A stretch of DNA of 64,000 nt from Microvirga terrae (GTDB lineage Bacteria; Pseudomonadota; Alphaproteobacteria; Rhizobiales; Beijerinckiaceae). Positions within the stretch are counted from its first letter, which is position 1, and the number at the start of each line of letters is the position of its first letter. Below are positions 27,407 to 37,702 of the stretch, in pieces. Location: NCBI RefSeq assembly GCF_013307435.2, contig NZ_CP102845.1, positions 5,231,222-5,295,221 on the forward strand, written 5' to 3'. Below the pieces are notes generated by a model, which did not search any database, had not been told where the DNA came from, and saw nothing but the letters and a program-made list of their open reading frames with translations. A program made the position numbers and the translations under genes.

Positions 27407-28732
27407 CTATTCCGGCAGCGTCCCGTTCGCCGCCAGCACCTCGCCGGCCAGATACAGCGAGCCGCAGATCAGCACCCGGGGCGGGTGATCCCAGACGTAG
27501 TTGTGCAGCGAGGCGAGCGCCGATTCGACGCTCGGTGCCGTCGAGGTGGTGAGCCCGACGCTTCCCGCGATGGCCGCGACCTCGTCGGCCGGGCGCGCGG
27601 CGATCTGGCCGGCGATCGGCACGGCGATCACCTCGCGGGCGAGCCCGGAGAAATTCTTGAAGAAGGCCTGGGAATCCTTCGTGCCGAGCATGCCGGTGAT
27701 CAGCACGAGCGGCGCGTCCGAGCGCTCGCTCCGGTCCGCCATGGCGGCGGCGAGCACCCGGCCGCCGTCGGGGTTGTGCCCGCCGTCGAGCCAGAGCTCG
27801 CAGCCTTCCGGGGCGATCGCCGGCAGGCGGCCCCGGTTGAGGCGCTGCAGGCGGCCCGGCCATTCCGCCCGGGTGAGCCCCGCCTCGAAGGCCTGCGTTT
27901 CGAACTGCTCGAAGCCGGCCGCCCGCAGAGCCGCAACGGCCGTGCCGGCATTGGTGAACTGGTGGCGTCCGATGAGTTTCGGACGCGGCAGGTCCAGAAG
28001 GCCCTTCTCGTCCTGGTAGACGAGCCGGCCACCCTCCTCGTGCACGGAAAAATCCTGCTGGCCGACGAGAAGCGGGGAAGCTCCGATGCGCTCGGCCGCG
28101 TCGCGCAGGGTCTGGTCGGCTTCCAGATAATCCTGAGGGGCGATGACGGCCGGGCAGCCGCGCTTGAAGATGCCGGCCTTCTCACCGGCGATGGCCTGGA
28201 GTGTCGTGCCGAGATATTCCGCATGGTCGTGCCCGATGGGCGTGACCACGGCGGCCGCCGGCCGGTCGACGACATTGGTGGCATCGAACCGGCCACCCAG
28301 GCCGACCTCCAGCAGGAGCACGTCGGCCGGCTCCTCGGAGAAGATCAGCAGGGCCGCCGCGGTCGTGATCTCGAACACCGTGATCGGCTCGCCCGCATTC
28401 ACCGCCTCGCAGCGCCGGAAGGCTTCGACGAGCCGCTCCTCGCTCACATAGCGCCCGCCCCCAAAGCGTCCGAGCCGGATGCGCTCGTGGAAGCGCACGA
28501 GATGGGGCGAGGTGTAGACATGGACGGCGAGCCCGGCGCTCTCCAGGATCGCCCGCATGAACGCGATGGTCGAGCCCTTGCCGTTGGTGCCCGCCACATG
28601 GATCACCGGCGGCAGGCGGCGCTCCGGATGGCCGAGCTGGGCCAGGAGCCGCTGGATGCGCCCGAGCGAGAGATCGATGGTCTTCGGGTGCAGGGCGAGA
28701 AAGCGCGCGATCAGCGCATCGGAGGATTCCAT
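27407..28732 (-). CDS. folC: Bifunctional folylpolyglutamate synthase/dihydrofolate synthase
   Basis: This 441-residue Mur-ligase-family enzyme adds glutamate to dihydropteroate and to folates. The ATP-binding loop HVAGTNGKGSTIAFM is at about residues 44-58, YTSPHLVRFHERI follows as the second family signature, and LLEVGLGGRFDATNV is at about residue 140. The C-terminal domain shows LWLDGGHNPDGG. It is the last gene of the trp-accD-folC run and starts 14 bases after the accD stop. It converges on trxA. Confidence 0.95.
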   Translation of the reverse strand: MESSDALIARFLALHPKTIDLSLGRIQRLLAQLGHPERRLPPVIHVAGTNGKGSTIAFMRAILESAGLAVHVYTSPHLVRFHERIRLGRFGGGRYVSEERLVEAFRRCEAVNAGEPITVFEITTAAALLIFSEEPADVLLLEVGLGGRFDATNVVDRPAAAVVTPIGHDHAEYLGTTLQAIAGEKAGIFKRGCPAVIAPQDYLEADQTLRDAAERIGASPLLVGQQDFSVHEEGGRLVYQDEKGLLDLPRPKLIGRHQFTNAGTAVAALRAAGFEQFETQAFEAGLTRAEWPGRLQRLNRGRLPAIAPEGCELWLDGGHNPDGGRVLAAAMADRSERSDAPLVLITGMLGTKDSQAFFKNFSGLAREVIAVPIAGQIAARPADEVAAIAGSVGLTTSTAPSVESALASLHNYVWDHPPRVLICGSLYLAGEVLAANGTLPE

Positions 28733-28746
28733 CGCCCTGGTCTCAC

Positions 28747-29637
28747 TTATTCGGCGGCAGCCGCAACGGTCACGGTCTCGGGCGCGGAAGCCGGCGCCTT
28801 GGTGAAGAGGCGCGACAGGCGTGCGACCGTCGCCTTCAGGTCGTGCCGGTGCACGACCGCATCCACCATGCCGTGCTCCTTCAGGTATTCGGAGCGCTGG
28901 AAGCCGTCGGGCAGCTTCTCGCGGATGGTCTGCTCGATCACGCGCGGGCCGGCGAAGCCGATAAGGGCGCCCGGCTCGGCCAGGTGCACGTCGCCGAGCA
29001 TCGCGTAGGAGGCCGTCACGCCGCCCGTGGTCGGGTTGGTGAGAACGACGATGTAGGGCAGCTTCGCGTCGCGCAGGCGGCGGATCGCCACCGTGGTGCG
29101 GGGCATCTGCATGAGGGACAGGATGCCCTCCTGCATGCGCGCGCCGCCGGAGCCGGCGAAGAGCACGAAAGGGGTCTTCTTGTCGAGGGCCGTCTCGGCA
29201 CCTTTGATGAAGGCCTCGCCGGCCGCCATGCCGAGCGAACCACCCATGAAGCCGAAATCCTGCACCGCGATGGTCATCGGCAGTTCCTCGACCCGGCCGA
29301 AGCCGACCTTGAACGCGTCCTGCTGGCCGGTCTTGGTGCGGGCGTCCTTCAGGCGGTCGATGTAGCGCTTCTCGTCACGGAACTTGAGCGGATCGACCGG
29401 CACTTCCGGAACGGCCACGTCGAGCCAGGTGGCCCCGTCGAACATGAGCTGCAGGCGCTGGGTGGCCGAGATGCGCATGTGGTGGTTGGAGCCCGGGATC
29501 ACCCACTGGTTCGCCTCCACGTCCTTGTGGAACACCACCTGCCCGGTCTCCGGGCACTTGATCCAGAGATTGTCCGGCGTCTCGCGCTTGAAGAGCGTCT
29601 TGATCTTCGGACGGACGACTTCGGAAATCCAGTTCAT
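28747..29637 (-). CDS. accD: Acetyl-CoA carboxylase carboxyltransferase subunit beta
   Basis: This 296-residue protein pairs with AccA to make malonyl-CoA for fatty acid synthesis. The carboxyltransferase core shows [34 protein letters not shown] and [18 protein letters not shown]. The N-terminal zinc ribbon is degenerate: where E. coli AccD has four cysteines, this protein has only one (LWIKCPETG), and the second pair is replaced by VIPGSNHH. I recall the same loss in other rhizobial AccD proteins. ATG 29637 ([12 protein letters not shown]) is preceded by AAGGA. Its place between trpA and folC is standard for the order. Confidence 0.96.
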   Translation of the reverse strand: MNWISEVVRPKIKTLFKRETPDNLWIKCPETGQVVFHKDVEANQWVIPGSNHHMRISATQRLQLMFDGATWLDVAVPEVPVDPLKFRDEKRYIDRLKDARTKTGQQDAFKVGFGRVEELPMTIAVQDFGFMGGSLGMAAGEAFIKGAETALDKKTPFVLFAGSGGARMQEGILSLMQMPRTTVAIRRLRDAKLPYIVVLTNPTTGGVTASYAMLGDVHLAEPGALIGFAGPRVIEQTIREKLPDGFQRSEYLKEHGMVDAVVHRHDLKATVARLSRLFTKAPASAPETVTVAAAAE

Positions 29638-29795
29638 TGCTGATCCTTCTCTGTCAGGAGCTTCCTGAACGCCCTCACCCCGATGAGGCCACGACGGTGA
29701 CCGTCTCGCAGGATCGGAGCATCTCCGGAGCTCTCCGGCCCCTGCTTCGGGAGGCAGCTGCGCTGCTCCTCGGGGCGGGGCCGTCTCTCTATGTA

Positions 29796-30635
29796 TTAGG
29801 CCGCCGCGCGCTTTGCCACCGAGCGCACACCGTCGCTCAGTTCCTTCACCAGCTTCGTGACCGCGTCGATGCTGCCTGCCGTAGCGCGACCCTCGGAATC
29901 CAGGGTGCCCTTCAGCGCGTCGATGAGGGCCGAGCCCACCACGACGCCGTCCGCCCCCTGGGCGACCGCCGCCGCATGCGCGCCGCTCTTGACCCCGAAG
30001 CCCACCACCACCGGCAGGGGCGTATGGCGCTTGATCCGCTCCACGGCCGTGGCGACCTTGCCGAAATCCGGGGTCGCCGCGCCGGTGATGCCGGTAATCG
30101 ACACGTAATAGACGAAGCCCGCCGTGTTCTGGAGAACCGCCGGCAGGCGCCTGTCGTCGGTCGTCGGGGTGGCCAGACGGATGAAGGCGAGCCCGGCCTC
30201 GAGCGCCGGCAGGCACAGCTCGTCGTCCTCCTCCGGCGGCAGGTCGACGACGATCAAGCCGTCGACGCCCGCTGCCCTGGCGTCGGCCAGGAAGCGGTCG
30301 ACACCGTAGACGAAGATCGGGTTGAAATAGCCCATGAGGATCACCGGCGTGTCCTGATCTTCGGCCCGGAAGCGCCGGATCAGGTCGAGGGTCTTGACCG
30401 TGTCCTGGCCCACCTTCAGGGCCCGCAGGCCCGCCGCCTGGATGGCCGGGCCGTCGGCCATCGGATCGGTGAAGGGCAGCCCGAACTCGACGATGTCGGC
30501 CCCGGCCTTGGGCAGGCTCTTCAGGATCTGAAGCGAGGTTTCCGGATCCGGATCGCCGGCCATCACATAGGTGACGAGGGCGGCGCGGCCCTCCTGGCGG
30601 CATTGTTCGAAACGGGCTTCGATGCGTTGGGTCAT
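29796..30635 (-). CDS. trpA: Tryptophan synthase alpha chain
   Basis: This 279-residue TIM-barrel subunit cleaves indole-3-glycerol phosphate and channels indole to TrpB. Catalytic Glu is in [20 protein letters not shown] (about residues 47-66), catalytic Asp in [11 protein letters not shown], and the phosphate-binding [10 protein letters not shown] is near residue 214. I chose ATG 30635 ([11 protein letters not shown]), which aligns with the family start; ATG 30653 or 30740 would add atypical leaders. It follows trpB after 148 bases that contain repeat-like DNA. Confidence 0.96.
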   Translation of the reverse strand: MTQRIEARFEQCRQEGRAALVTYVMAGDPDPETSLQILKSLPKAGADIVEFGLPFTDPMADGPAIQAAGLRALKVGQDTVKTLDLIRRFRAEDQDTPVILMGYFNPIFVYGVDRFLADARAAGVDGLIVVDLPPEEDDELCLPALEAGLAFIRLATPTTDDRRLPAVLQNTAGFVYYVSITGITGAATPDFGKVATAVERIKRHTPLPVVVGFGVKSGAHAAAVAQGADGVVVGSALIDALKGTLDSEGRATAGSIDAVTKLVKELSDGVRSVAKRAAA

Positions 30636-30653
30636 GGGTGGGGTCTTTAGCAT

Positions 30654-30783
30654 GGTGCGATGAGAATGAACACGCGTGTCATTCCCGGCCGAAGCGTCAT
30701 GGAGGAAAGGAAATCCACCCAACGCTCCGTCATGGATCACCTTCCGGGCCCTGGGGCCGACAAGGGCGACACTGAGGTTCCGC
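30654..30783. repeat. Intergenic repeat-like sequence between trpB and trpA
   Basis: The gap contains GTCATTCCCGGCCGAAGCG and two near copies of a short word (GCGTCATGGA at about 30692 and CCGTCATGGA at about 30727). GTCATTCCCGG resembles the core of intergenic repeats common in Rhizobiales, from recollection. It interrupts an otherwise compact operon. Confidence 0.35.
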
Positions 30784-32034
<1,251 letters not shown>

Positions 32035-32089
32035 GGCCTGTCCTGCCTTGAAGGTCTTGAAGGCACGCCGGAAGGACGTGCCGCCTGAA

Positions 32090-32752
32090 TTAGGGGTGGG
32101 CAGCGGCGAAGGCTGTCCGGGCGGCCCTGATGAAGGCCTCGATCCTGGCCGGATCCTTGAGGCCCGGACCGCTTTCCACCCCAGACGACACGTCGACGGC
32201 CTGCGGCTTCGTGAGCCGGATCGCCTCCGCCACGTTGTCGGGGTTGAGCCCTCCTGACAGCATGAAGGAAAGTCTCGGGTCAAGCCCGTTCAGGAGCCGC
32301 CAGTCGAAGGAGATCCCGTTGCCGCCGGGCAAGGCCTCGGCCGTGCGGGGCGGCTTGGCGTCGAGAAGGATGTGGTCGACGCCCCCGGCATAGGGATGAA
32401 GCGCCCGCAGATCCGACGCCTCCGCGATCCCGACCGCCTTCATGACCGGCCGCTTGACCATCGAGCGGATCTCGGCCACGCGCTCCGGACTCTCGCCGCC
32501 ATGCAGCTGGATCAGGTCGGGATTGATCGCCTCGATGGCCTGCGCGATGGCCTCGTCGGTCGGATCGACCAGCAGCACCACGCGCTGGGCGCGGCCCCGG
32601 GCCTGAAGGGAGAGACGGTGACCGAGGTCCAGGCTGACATGGCGGGGGCTCTTCGGGAAGCGCACGAAGCCGACCATGTCGGCGCCTGCTCCGAGGGCGA
32701 CATCGAGGGTTTCGGGCGTCGAGAGCCCGCAGATTTTGATCAGGTTATCCAT
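32090..32752 (-). CDS. trpF: Phosphoribosylanthranilate isomerase
   Basis: This 220-residue TIM-barrel enzyme catalyses the Amadori step of tryptophan synthesis. The general-base cysteine is in [16 protein letters not shown] (Cys8), and the barrel motifs [30 protein letters not shown] (about residue 86) and [16 protein letters not shown] (about 175) are clear. The catalytic Asp is in [12 protein letters not shown] 32752 starts [10 protein letters not shown] as expected. It begins the trpFBA run and lies 5 bases after the ornithine-cyclodeaminase-family gene, so the two are probably co-transcribed. Confidence 0.95.
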   Translation of the reverse strand: MDNLIKICGLSTPETLDVALGAGADMVGFVRFPKSPRHVSLDLGHRLSLQARGRAQRVVLLVDPTDEAIAQAIEAINPDLIQLHGGESPERVAEIRSMVKRPVMKAVGIAEASDLRALHPYAGGVDHILLDAKPPRTAEALPGGNGISFDWRLLNGLDPRLSFMLSGGLNPDNVAEAIRLTKPQAVDVSSGVESGPGLKDPARIEAFIRAARTAFAAAHP

Positions 32753-32757
32753 AAGGG

Positions 32758-33708
32758 CTATTTTACAACGCTTTTCAGCGAGCGCCACACCAGCATCGCC
32801 GCAGCCAGATCCTCCAGCGCCGCACCCACCGACTTGAAGGCCGTGACGGCCTCGCGGTCGCGAGGAGGCGCGCTCCGGCACAGATCCGTCAGGGTGCCGC
32901 GGATATGGCTGTCAGGGATGGTGCCGCCCTGAAGCGACACGGCCACGTCGCCGCCCTCGACCTTGGCGGCCGGCGTGTCGATATAGACCTGCGCGCGACG
33001 CAGGGCCTCGTCGTCCGCCTCCCGCATCTTCAGATTGAACGCGCCCACGAGATCGAGATGCGCGCCCTCCTTCAGCCAGGCTCCCTTGACGATAGGGGCG
33101 GTCGAGAGCGTCGCGCAGGAGACGAGGTCGGCCTGCCGCACGGCGGCTTCCAGATCCGTCACGGCGGTGACGGGCAGTCCCTCGCGGGCGAGCTCGTCGG
33201 CAAGGCTCCTGGCCTTGGCGCCGTTGTGGTTCCAGAGCGCCACCTCGCGGATGGGGCGCTGGCTCATATGGGCGCGGATCAGGAACGGCGCCAGGGCGCC
33301 TGCCCCGACCATCACCATGCGGCTGGCATCCTCGCGCGCCAGGTGGCGGGCCGCCAGCGCCGAGGCGGCGGCGGTGCGCCAGACCGTCAGGCGGGCTCCG
33401 TCGAGCACGGAGACAGGCTCGCCGGTGGCGCCGTCCATCAGGAGATAGGAGCCCATCACGCTGGGCAGGCCCCGGGCGCCGTTCTCGGGAAAGACCGATA
33501 CGATCTTCACGCCAACGAACCCGTCCTGCATGGCAGGTCCGGTCCAGGACGGCATGAGCAGGAGCGTACCGTGGGCGCCGGGACGCTCGATCTCGTGGTG
33601 ATGGCGCACGGGCGTGACCATGTCGCCGCGAAAGGCCTCGGCGAGGGCCTCGATCAGGGCAGGAAAGGACAGGACCCGATCGATCTCGGCGGAGGATACG
33701 ACGCGCAT
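32758..33708 (-). CDS. Ornithine cyclodeaminase/mu-crystallin family protein
   Basis: This 316-residue NAD(P)-binding protein has the family pattern: catalytic Asp/Lys region HGTLLLMPSW, VGVKIVSVFPENGARGLPSVMGSYLLMDG (conserved Lys), DGARLTVWRTAAASALAARHLA, a Rossmann loop VMVGAGALAPFLIRAH (about residues 132-147) and a late DLVGAFNLKMREAD. Members include ornithine cyclodeaminase, alanine dehydrogenase and pyrroline-2-carboxylate reductase, and the sequence alone does not separate them. It sits between lapA (9-base gap) and trpF (5-base gap), an uncommon insertion in the standard ihfB-lapA-trpF order as I recall it. Confidence 0.88.
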   Translation of the reverse strand: MRVVSSAEIDRVLSFPALIEALAEAFRGDMVTPVRHHHEIERPGAHGTLLLMPSWTGPAMQDGFVGVKIVSVFPENGARGLPSVMGSYLLMDGATGEPVSVLDGARLTVWRTAAASALAARHLAREDASRMVMVGAGALAPFLIRAHMSQRPIREVALWNHNGAKARSLADELAREGLPVTAVTDLEAAVRQADLVSCATLSTAPIVKGAWLKEGAHLDLVGAFNLKMREADDEALRRAQVYIDTPAAKVEGGDVAVSLQGGTIPDSHIRGTLTDLCRSAPPRDREAVTAFKSVGAALEDLAAAMLVWRSLKSVVK

Positions 33709-33717
33709 GGAATTGTC

Positions 33718-34077
33718 TTAGAACCTGGGGCTGGGGGACGAGGACACCGTGGCCGGCAGCGTGTTGCCCGAAGCGCCCTGCGACTTGAGCCGCTCGGTCT
33801 CATAGCGCAGCTGGCGCGCTTCGCGGCGCGACTGACGTCCCTTGCGACGGTTCTTGCCCTGGGCAAGCCAGCTCGCGGTGCCGCCGATGACCACGCCCAG
33901 CATGACGGCCGCGAAGATCACGGCGAACAGGGGCAGCTGCGTGGCGAATTCAGGCGCCTCCTGCGAGAATGGATCGAGCGACAGCGTGACCGGCGCGCGG
34001 TTTGCGACCGCGAGCAGAACGACCAGGATGGCCACCGGCAGGAGAATGAGCGCCTTCAGGAAGCGAATCACGAACAC
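33718..34077 (-). CDS. lapA: LapA family (DUF1049) membrane protein
   Basis: This 119-residue protein has two hydrophobic segments: residues about 5-25 (FLKALILLPVAILVVLLAVA) and about 45-65 (LPLFAVIFAAVMLGVVIGGTA). ANRAPVTLSLDPF between them is typical of the LapA domain. A basic, Arg/Lys-rich cytoplasmic tail and a Ser/Pro-rich end follow. In enterobacteria LapA with LapB tunes LpxC turnover and LPS synthesis; only the fold-level similarity is sure here. It sits directly downstream of ihfB, its usual neighbour in Proteobacteria. Confidence 0.85.
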   Translation of the reverse strand: MFVIRFLKALILLPVAILVVLLAVANRAPVTLSLDPFSQEAPEFATQLPLFAVIFAAVMLGVVIGGTASWLAQGKNRRKGRQSRREARQLRYETERLKSQGASGNTLPATVSSSPSPRF

Positions 34078-34125
34078 CTCTCAGGAATGACTTCAAGAAT
34101 CATGGGCAAGGACCGTGGGCAGAAC

Positions 34126-34440
34126 TCACTGCGCGGCCGCGGCCTTGAGCACCTTCGGGGCCGGAGCATTGAGCCGCTGCCGCATTTCCTTGCCCGTCTT
34201 GAAGACGGGAACGACCTTTTCGGAGATGGAAACGGCTGCACCCGTGCGCGGGTTGCGGCCCGTGCGGGCATCGCGCTTCTTCACCGAGAACGCGCCGAAG
34301 CCGCGCAGCTCGACCCGGTCGCCCCTGGCGAGGGCGTCGCCGATCGTATCGAGGATGGCGTTCACGATCTTCTCGACGTCGCGCTGATAGAGATGCGGGT
34401 TCTGCTCGGCGATCTTGAGCACCAGTTCGGATTTGATCAT
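34126..34440 (-). CDS. ihfB: Integration host factor subunit beta
   Basis: This 104-residue HU/IHF-fold protein starts [24 protein letters not shown]. It carries the DNA-contacting arm [23 protein letters not shown], with the minor-groove-inserting proline in NPRTG, and the C-terminal helix [12 protein letters not shown]. It bends DNA together with IhfA, which is not in the window. It follows sppA by 26 bases on the minus strand and precedes lapA. A tail after residue 95 ([13 protein letters not shown]) is slightly longer than in E. coli. Confidence 0.95.
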   Translation of the reverse strand: MIKSELVLKIAEQNPHLYQRDVEKIVNAILDTIGDALARGDRVELRGFGAFSVKKRDARTGRNPRTGAAVSISEKVVPVFKTGKEMRQRLNAPAPKVLKAAAAQ

Positions 34441-34466
34441 GGAGTGGCTATATCTTTGACGTTGCT

Positions 34467-35432
34467 TTATTTTTCCGAAGGTTGCCAGACAGCCAGAAGG
34501 CCGTCAAGTTGCGCAATCTCGGCATGGGACGATGTCCGGCGGAGCGCATCGGCCACGCGCTCGAATCCGAAGAGGTCGGCTACCGTTGCGCTCATGGCGA
34601 AGAAGGACAGATCCCGGTCGCTGCTCGGCTTCCAGTCGCGAATCGGCAGATCCTTGGCCACGCCCTTGTTCTGCTCCATCCAGACGACAGCATCGCGCTC
34701 GCCGCCGATCCTGTCGACGAGCTTCATGGGCACGCCCTGACGGCCGCTGAAGACCTGGCCGGTGGAGGCTGCAGCGAGCTCGCCCTCGTTGAGCCGGCGG
34801 CGCTCGCGCACCAAGGCCTTGAACCAGTCGTAGGTGTCGTTGACCACCGCCTGCATGGCCGCGCGGGCCTCGGGCGAGGTCGGCTTGAACGGGCTCGGCT
34901 CCGCCTTGAGCGGCGAGGATTTCACCTCCTCGAGCTTCACGCCGACTTGGCCCATGAGGCCTGACAGGTCGGGATACTGGAACAGCACCCCGATGGAGCC
35001 GACGAGCGATGTCTCGCGGGCGACGATGTAGTCGGTGGCGATCGCCGTGATGTAGCCGCCCGACGCGGCCGTGCCGTCCACGAAGGTGACGACGGGCTTC
35101 TTCTCGCTGAGCCGGCGGATGTTGCGGTAGAGCTCCTCGGAGCCCGTCGTGGTGCCGCCGGGGCTGTTGATGGAGATCACGACGCCGGAGACCGCGCTCG
35201 AATCGCCCACGCGCTGCATGAGGTCGGCCAGGCGCTGGTTGCCGGTGATCACGCCGTCGACGGAGATCCGCGCGATCTGGTTCTGGATCGCCCCGTATCC
35301 CGCCCGGTCGGCGGCAGCGTAGCCGAGGGCGGCCACGGCGGCGATCAGGCCGGAAAAGCCGGCGACGCGCCAGAAGGACAGCTTGCGGCGCAGACGGCGG
35401 CGGTCGGCGATGGCTTCGGCATCGATGGACAT
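34467..35432 (-). CDS. sppA: Signal peptide peptidase SppA, short form
   Basis: This 321-residue membrane-anchored serine peptidase has one TM helix (about residues 23-43, [20 protein letters not shown]). The catalytic serine is in [15 protein letters not shown] and the lysine in [16 protein letters not shown], the Ser-Lys dyad of the S49 family. The substrate loop [20 protein letters not shown] is also present. The length corresponds to the half-size SppA that works as an octamer in Bacillus, not the doubled E. coli form. ATG 35432 ([12 protein letters not shown]) is chosen over an upstream in-frame start at 35498. It lies downstream of rpsA beyond two terminators. Confidence 0.92.
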   Translation of the reverse strand: MSIDAEAIADRRRLRRKLSFWRVAGFSGLIAAVAALGYAAADRAGYGAIQNQIARISVDGVITGNQRLADLMQRVGDSSAVSGVVISINSPGGTTTGSEELYRNIRRLSEKKPVVTFVDGTAASGGYITAIATDYIVARETSLVGSIGVLFQYPDLSGLMGQVGVKLEEVKSSPLKAEPSPFKPTSPEARAAMQAVVNDTYDWFKALVRERRRLNEGELAAASTGQVFSGRQGVPMKLVDRIGGERDAVVWMEQNKGVAKDLPIRDWKPSSDRDLSFFAMSATVADLFGFERVADALRRTSSHAEIAQLDGLLAVWQPSEK

Positions 35433-35580
35433 CGATTGGTCTCTTGCTGGTTCCAAGTCGGATGAGAAGGGCAGCACCCTAGAGCGGTTTGGACGCAATT
35501 TCCAGGTGGCTAGCCCGAATCCGCTGCAGCCGAAAATGCGCCCGCGCGCAAGCAGATAGGGCGGAAAGGGAGATGGCCAA

Positions 35581-35609
35581 CAAAAAACCCGCGCGATGAC
35601 TCGCGCGGG
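35581..35609 (-). terminator. Second rho-independent terminator after rpsA
   Basis: CCCGCGCGA (35588-35596) pairs with TCGCGCGGG (35601-35609) around TGAC. On the minus strand the stem is followed by six Ts (35587-35582). It acts as a backup to the hairpin at 35621-35648. Confidence 0.9.
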
Positions 35610-35620
35610 CTTGCGGAAAT

Positions 35621-35648
35621 GAAAATCCCCGGGCCGGAGCCCGGGGAT
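35621..35648 (-). terminator. First rho-independent terminator after rpsA
   Basis: ATCCCCGGGC (35625-35634) and GCCCGGGGAT (35639-35648) form a ten-pair stem with a CGGA loop and a short T tract on the minus strand. It lies 28 bases downstream of the rpsA stop. Confidence 0.88.
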
Positions 35649-35676
35649 CCATCAGTCTCCGACGTGCGGAGCCCGA

Positions 35677-37377
35677 TTACTTCTTGTCGGTGCGGGCCTT
35701 GAGGGCGGCACCCAGGATGTCGCCGAGCGACGCGCCCGAATCGGTCGAGCCGTACTGGGCCATGGCCTCCTTCTCCTCGGCGACCTCGAGGGCCTTGATG
35801 GAGACGGTGACGCGGCGGGCCTTGCGGTCGAACTGCGTGACACGGGCATCGAGCTTCTCGCCGGCGGCGAAGCGCTCGGGGCGCTGGTCGGCGCGGTCAC
35901 GAGCGAGCTCGTTGCGCTTGATGAAGGTGGTGAGGTCGGTGTCGACGATCTTCACCTCCAGGCCACCGTCCTTCACCTCGAGAACCTCGCAGGTGACGAT
36001 CTGGCCCTTCTTGATCTCGCCGGCTTCGGCGAAGGGATCGCCCGCAAGCTGCTTGATGCCGAGCGAGATGCGCTCCTTCTCGACGTCCACGTCGAGAACC
36101 TGAGCGCGCACGACGTCGCCCTTCTTGAAGTCGTCGATGACCTGCTCGCCCGGACGGTTCCAGTCGAGATCCGAAAGGTGGACCATGCCGTCGACGTCGT
36201 TCTCGAGACCGATGAACAGACCGAACTCGGTCTTGTTCTTGACCTCGCCTTCGACTTCGGTGCCGACCGGGTGCTTCTCGGCGAAGGCCTCCCACGGGTT
36301 CTGGAGCGTCTGCTTCAGGCCCAGCGAGATGCGGCGCTTCACCTGGTCGACCTCGAGGATCACGACCTCGACCTCCTGGGAGGTGGAGATGATCTTGCCC
36401 GGGTGGACGTTCTTCTTCGTCCAGGACATCTCCGACACGTGGATCAGGCCTTCGATGCCAGGCTCGAGCTCGACGAACGCACCGTAGTCGGTGATGTTCG
36501 TGACGCGGCCCTTCAGCTTGGCGCCGACCGGATAGCGGGCGGCGATGCCCTCCCACGGATCGGCCAGCAGCTGCTTGATGCCCAGCGAGATGCGGTGCGT
36601 CTCGTGGTTGATCTTGATGATCTTCACCTTCACCGTCTGGCCGATGGTTACGACCTCGGACGGATGATTGACGCGGCGCCATGCCATGTCGGTGACGTGC
36701 AGCAGGCCGTCGATGCCGCCGAGGTCAACGAACGCACCGTACTCGGTGATGTTCTTGACCACGCCGTCGATGACCTGACCCTCTTCGAGGTTAGCCACGA
36801 GCTCGGAACGCTGCTCGGCGCGGCTCTCCTCGAGAACCGTACGGCGCGACACGACGATGTTGCCGCGGCGGCGATCCATCTTGAGGATCTGGAACGGCTG
36901 GGCCACGCCCATGAGCGGGGTGACGTCGCGCACCGGGCGGATGTCGACCTGCGAGCGGGGCAGGAACGCCACGGCGCCGTCGAGGTCGACCGTGTAGCCG
37001 CCCTTCACCTGGTTGAAGATCGTGCCGTTGACGCGCTCGCCGGCCTCGAAGGCCTTCTCGAGCTTCACCCACGACTCTTCGCGGCGGGCCTTGTCACGGG
37101 AGATGACGGCCTCGCCCAGCGCATTCTCGATGCGCTCGACATAGACCTCGACCTCGTCACCGACGACGACCGTCTGGTCGCGGTTCGGGCCGGCAAATTC
37201 TTTCAGGGCGACGCGACCTTCGGTCTTGGCCCCGATATCGATGACCGCGACGTCCTTTTCGATCGCGACCACCTTGCCCTTCACGACCGAGCCTTCGCTG
37301 ATCTCGGAGGTGCGGAAGGATTCTTCGAGCAGGGCCGCGAAATCTTCACGGCTCGGCTGTTGCAAAGCTGCAGACAT
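35677..37377 (-). CDS. rpsA: 30S ribosomal protein S1
   Basis: This 566-residue translation-initiation protein is built from six S1 OB-fold repeats. These include GSVVKGKVVAIEKDVAVIDIG (repeat 1, split across residues 37-57), GQVIDGVVKNITEYGAFVDLG (repeat 3) and GAKLKGRVTNITDYGAFVEL (repeat 4). Later repeats become less regular, as usual. ATG 37377 (MSAALQQPSREDF) fits homologues better than the in-frame start at 37404. It is transcribed alone into two strong terminators, as expected for a highly expressed gene. The normal neighbour cmk is not adjacent here. Confidence 0.97.
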   Translation of the reverse strand: MSAALQQPSREDFAALLEESFRTSEISEGSVVKGKVVAIEKDVAVIDIGAKTEGRVALKEFAGPNRDQTVVVGDEVEVYVERIENALGEAVISRDKARREESWVKLEKAFEAGERVNGTIFNQVKGGYTVDLDGAVAFLPRSQVDIRPVRDVTPLMGVAQPFQILKMDRRRGNIVVSRRTVLEESRAEQRSELVANLEEGQVIDGVVKNITEYGAFVDLGGIDGLLHVTDMAWRRVNHPSEVVTIGQTVKVKIIKINHETHRISLGIKQLLADPWEGIAARYPVGAKLKGRVTNITDYGAFVELEPGIEGLIHVSEMSWTKKNVHPGKIISTSQEVEVVILEVDQVKRRISLGLKQTLQNPWEAFAEKHPVGTEVEGEVKNKTEFGLFIGLENDVDGMVHLSDLDWNRPGEQVIDDFKKGDVVRAQVLDVDVEKERISLGIKQLAGDPFAEAGEIKKGQIVTCEVLEVKDGGLEVKIVDTDLTTFIKRNELARDRADQRPERFAAGEKLDARVTQFDRKARRVTVSIKALEVAEEKEAMAQYGSTDSGASLGDILGAALKARTDKK

Positions 37378-37702
37378 AGGTTCTCCTGAATGGCCCTCGT
37401 TCAAAGGGGCAACGCCGGCGGCTCGTGTTAACGGGCCGTTTCCAGCCGCCGCTGCCCGAGGACGCCCCTTTTAGGGCCATGTCCAGGGCATGCCGCTCTC
37501 CTGAGCGGGCCGGCGTATCATCGACGGATGGAAACGCTTGGTCCGGCAAGACTTTTCGGGACGCCACAAGGGCGCGGAACACGCGCCCTACGCTTGATAA
37601 ACCGTCAATGTCCTGTCGGATGGGGGTTCTTTTATCCCATGTGGCCCCGGATCACAAGGCTTTCAAGGATTTGCGAGAATCCCCGCGGCAGCGGCCCGGC
37701 CC
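37378..37702. other. rpsA upstream region
   Basis: This 325-base gap lies between the SMP-30-family gene and rpsA. It must contain the rpsA promoter. A TTGACG on the minus strand near 37600 is the only suggestive -35, with no good -10. I see no RNA gene or terminator with a T tract. Confidence 0.4.

Noticed and set aside
37600..37625. TTGACG on the minus strand as an rpsA -35 element
   Set aside because: No acceptable -10 follows at 16-18 bases, so I did not annotate it as a promoter.
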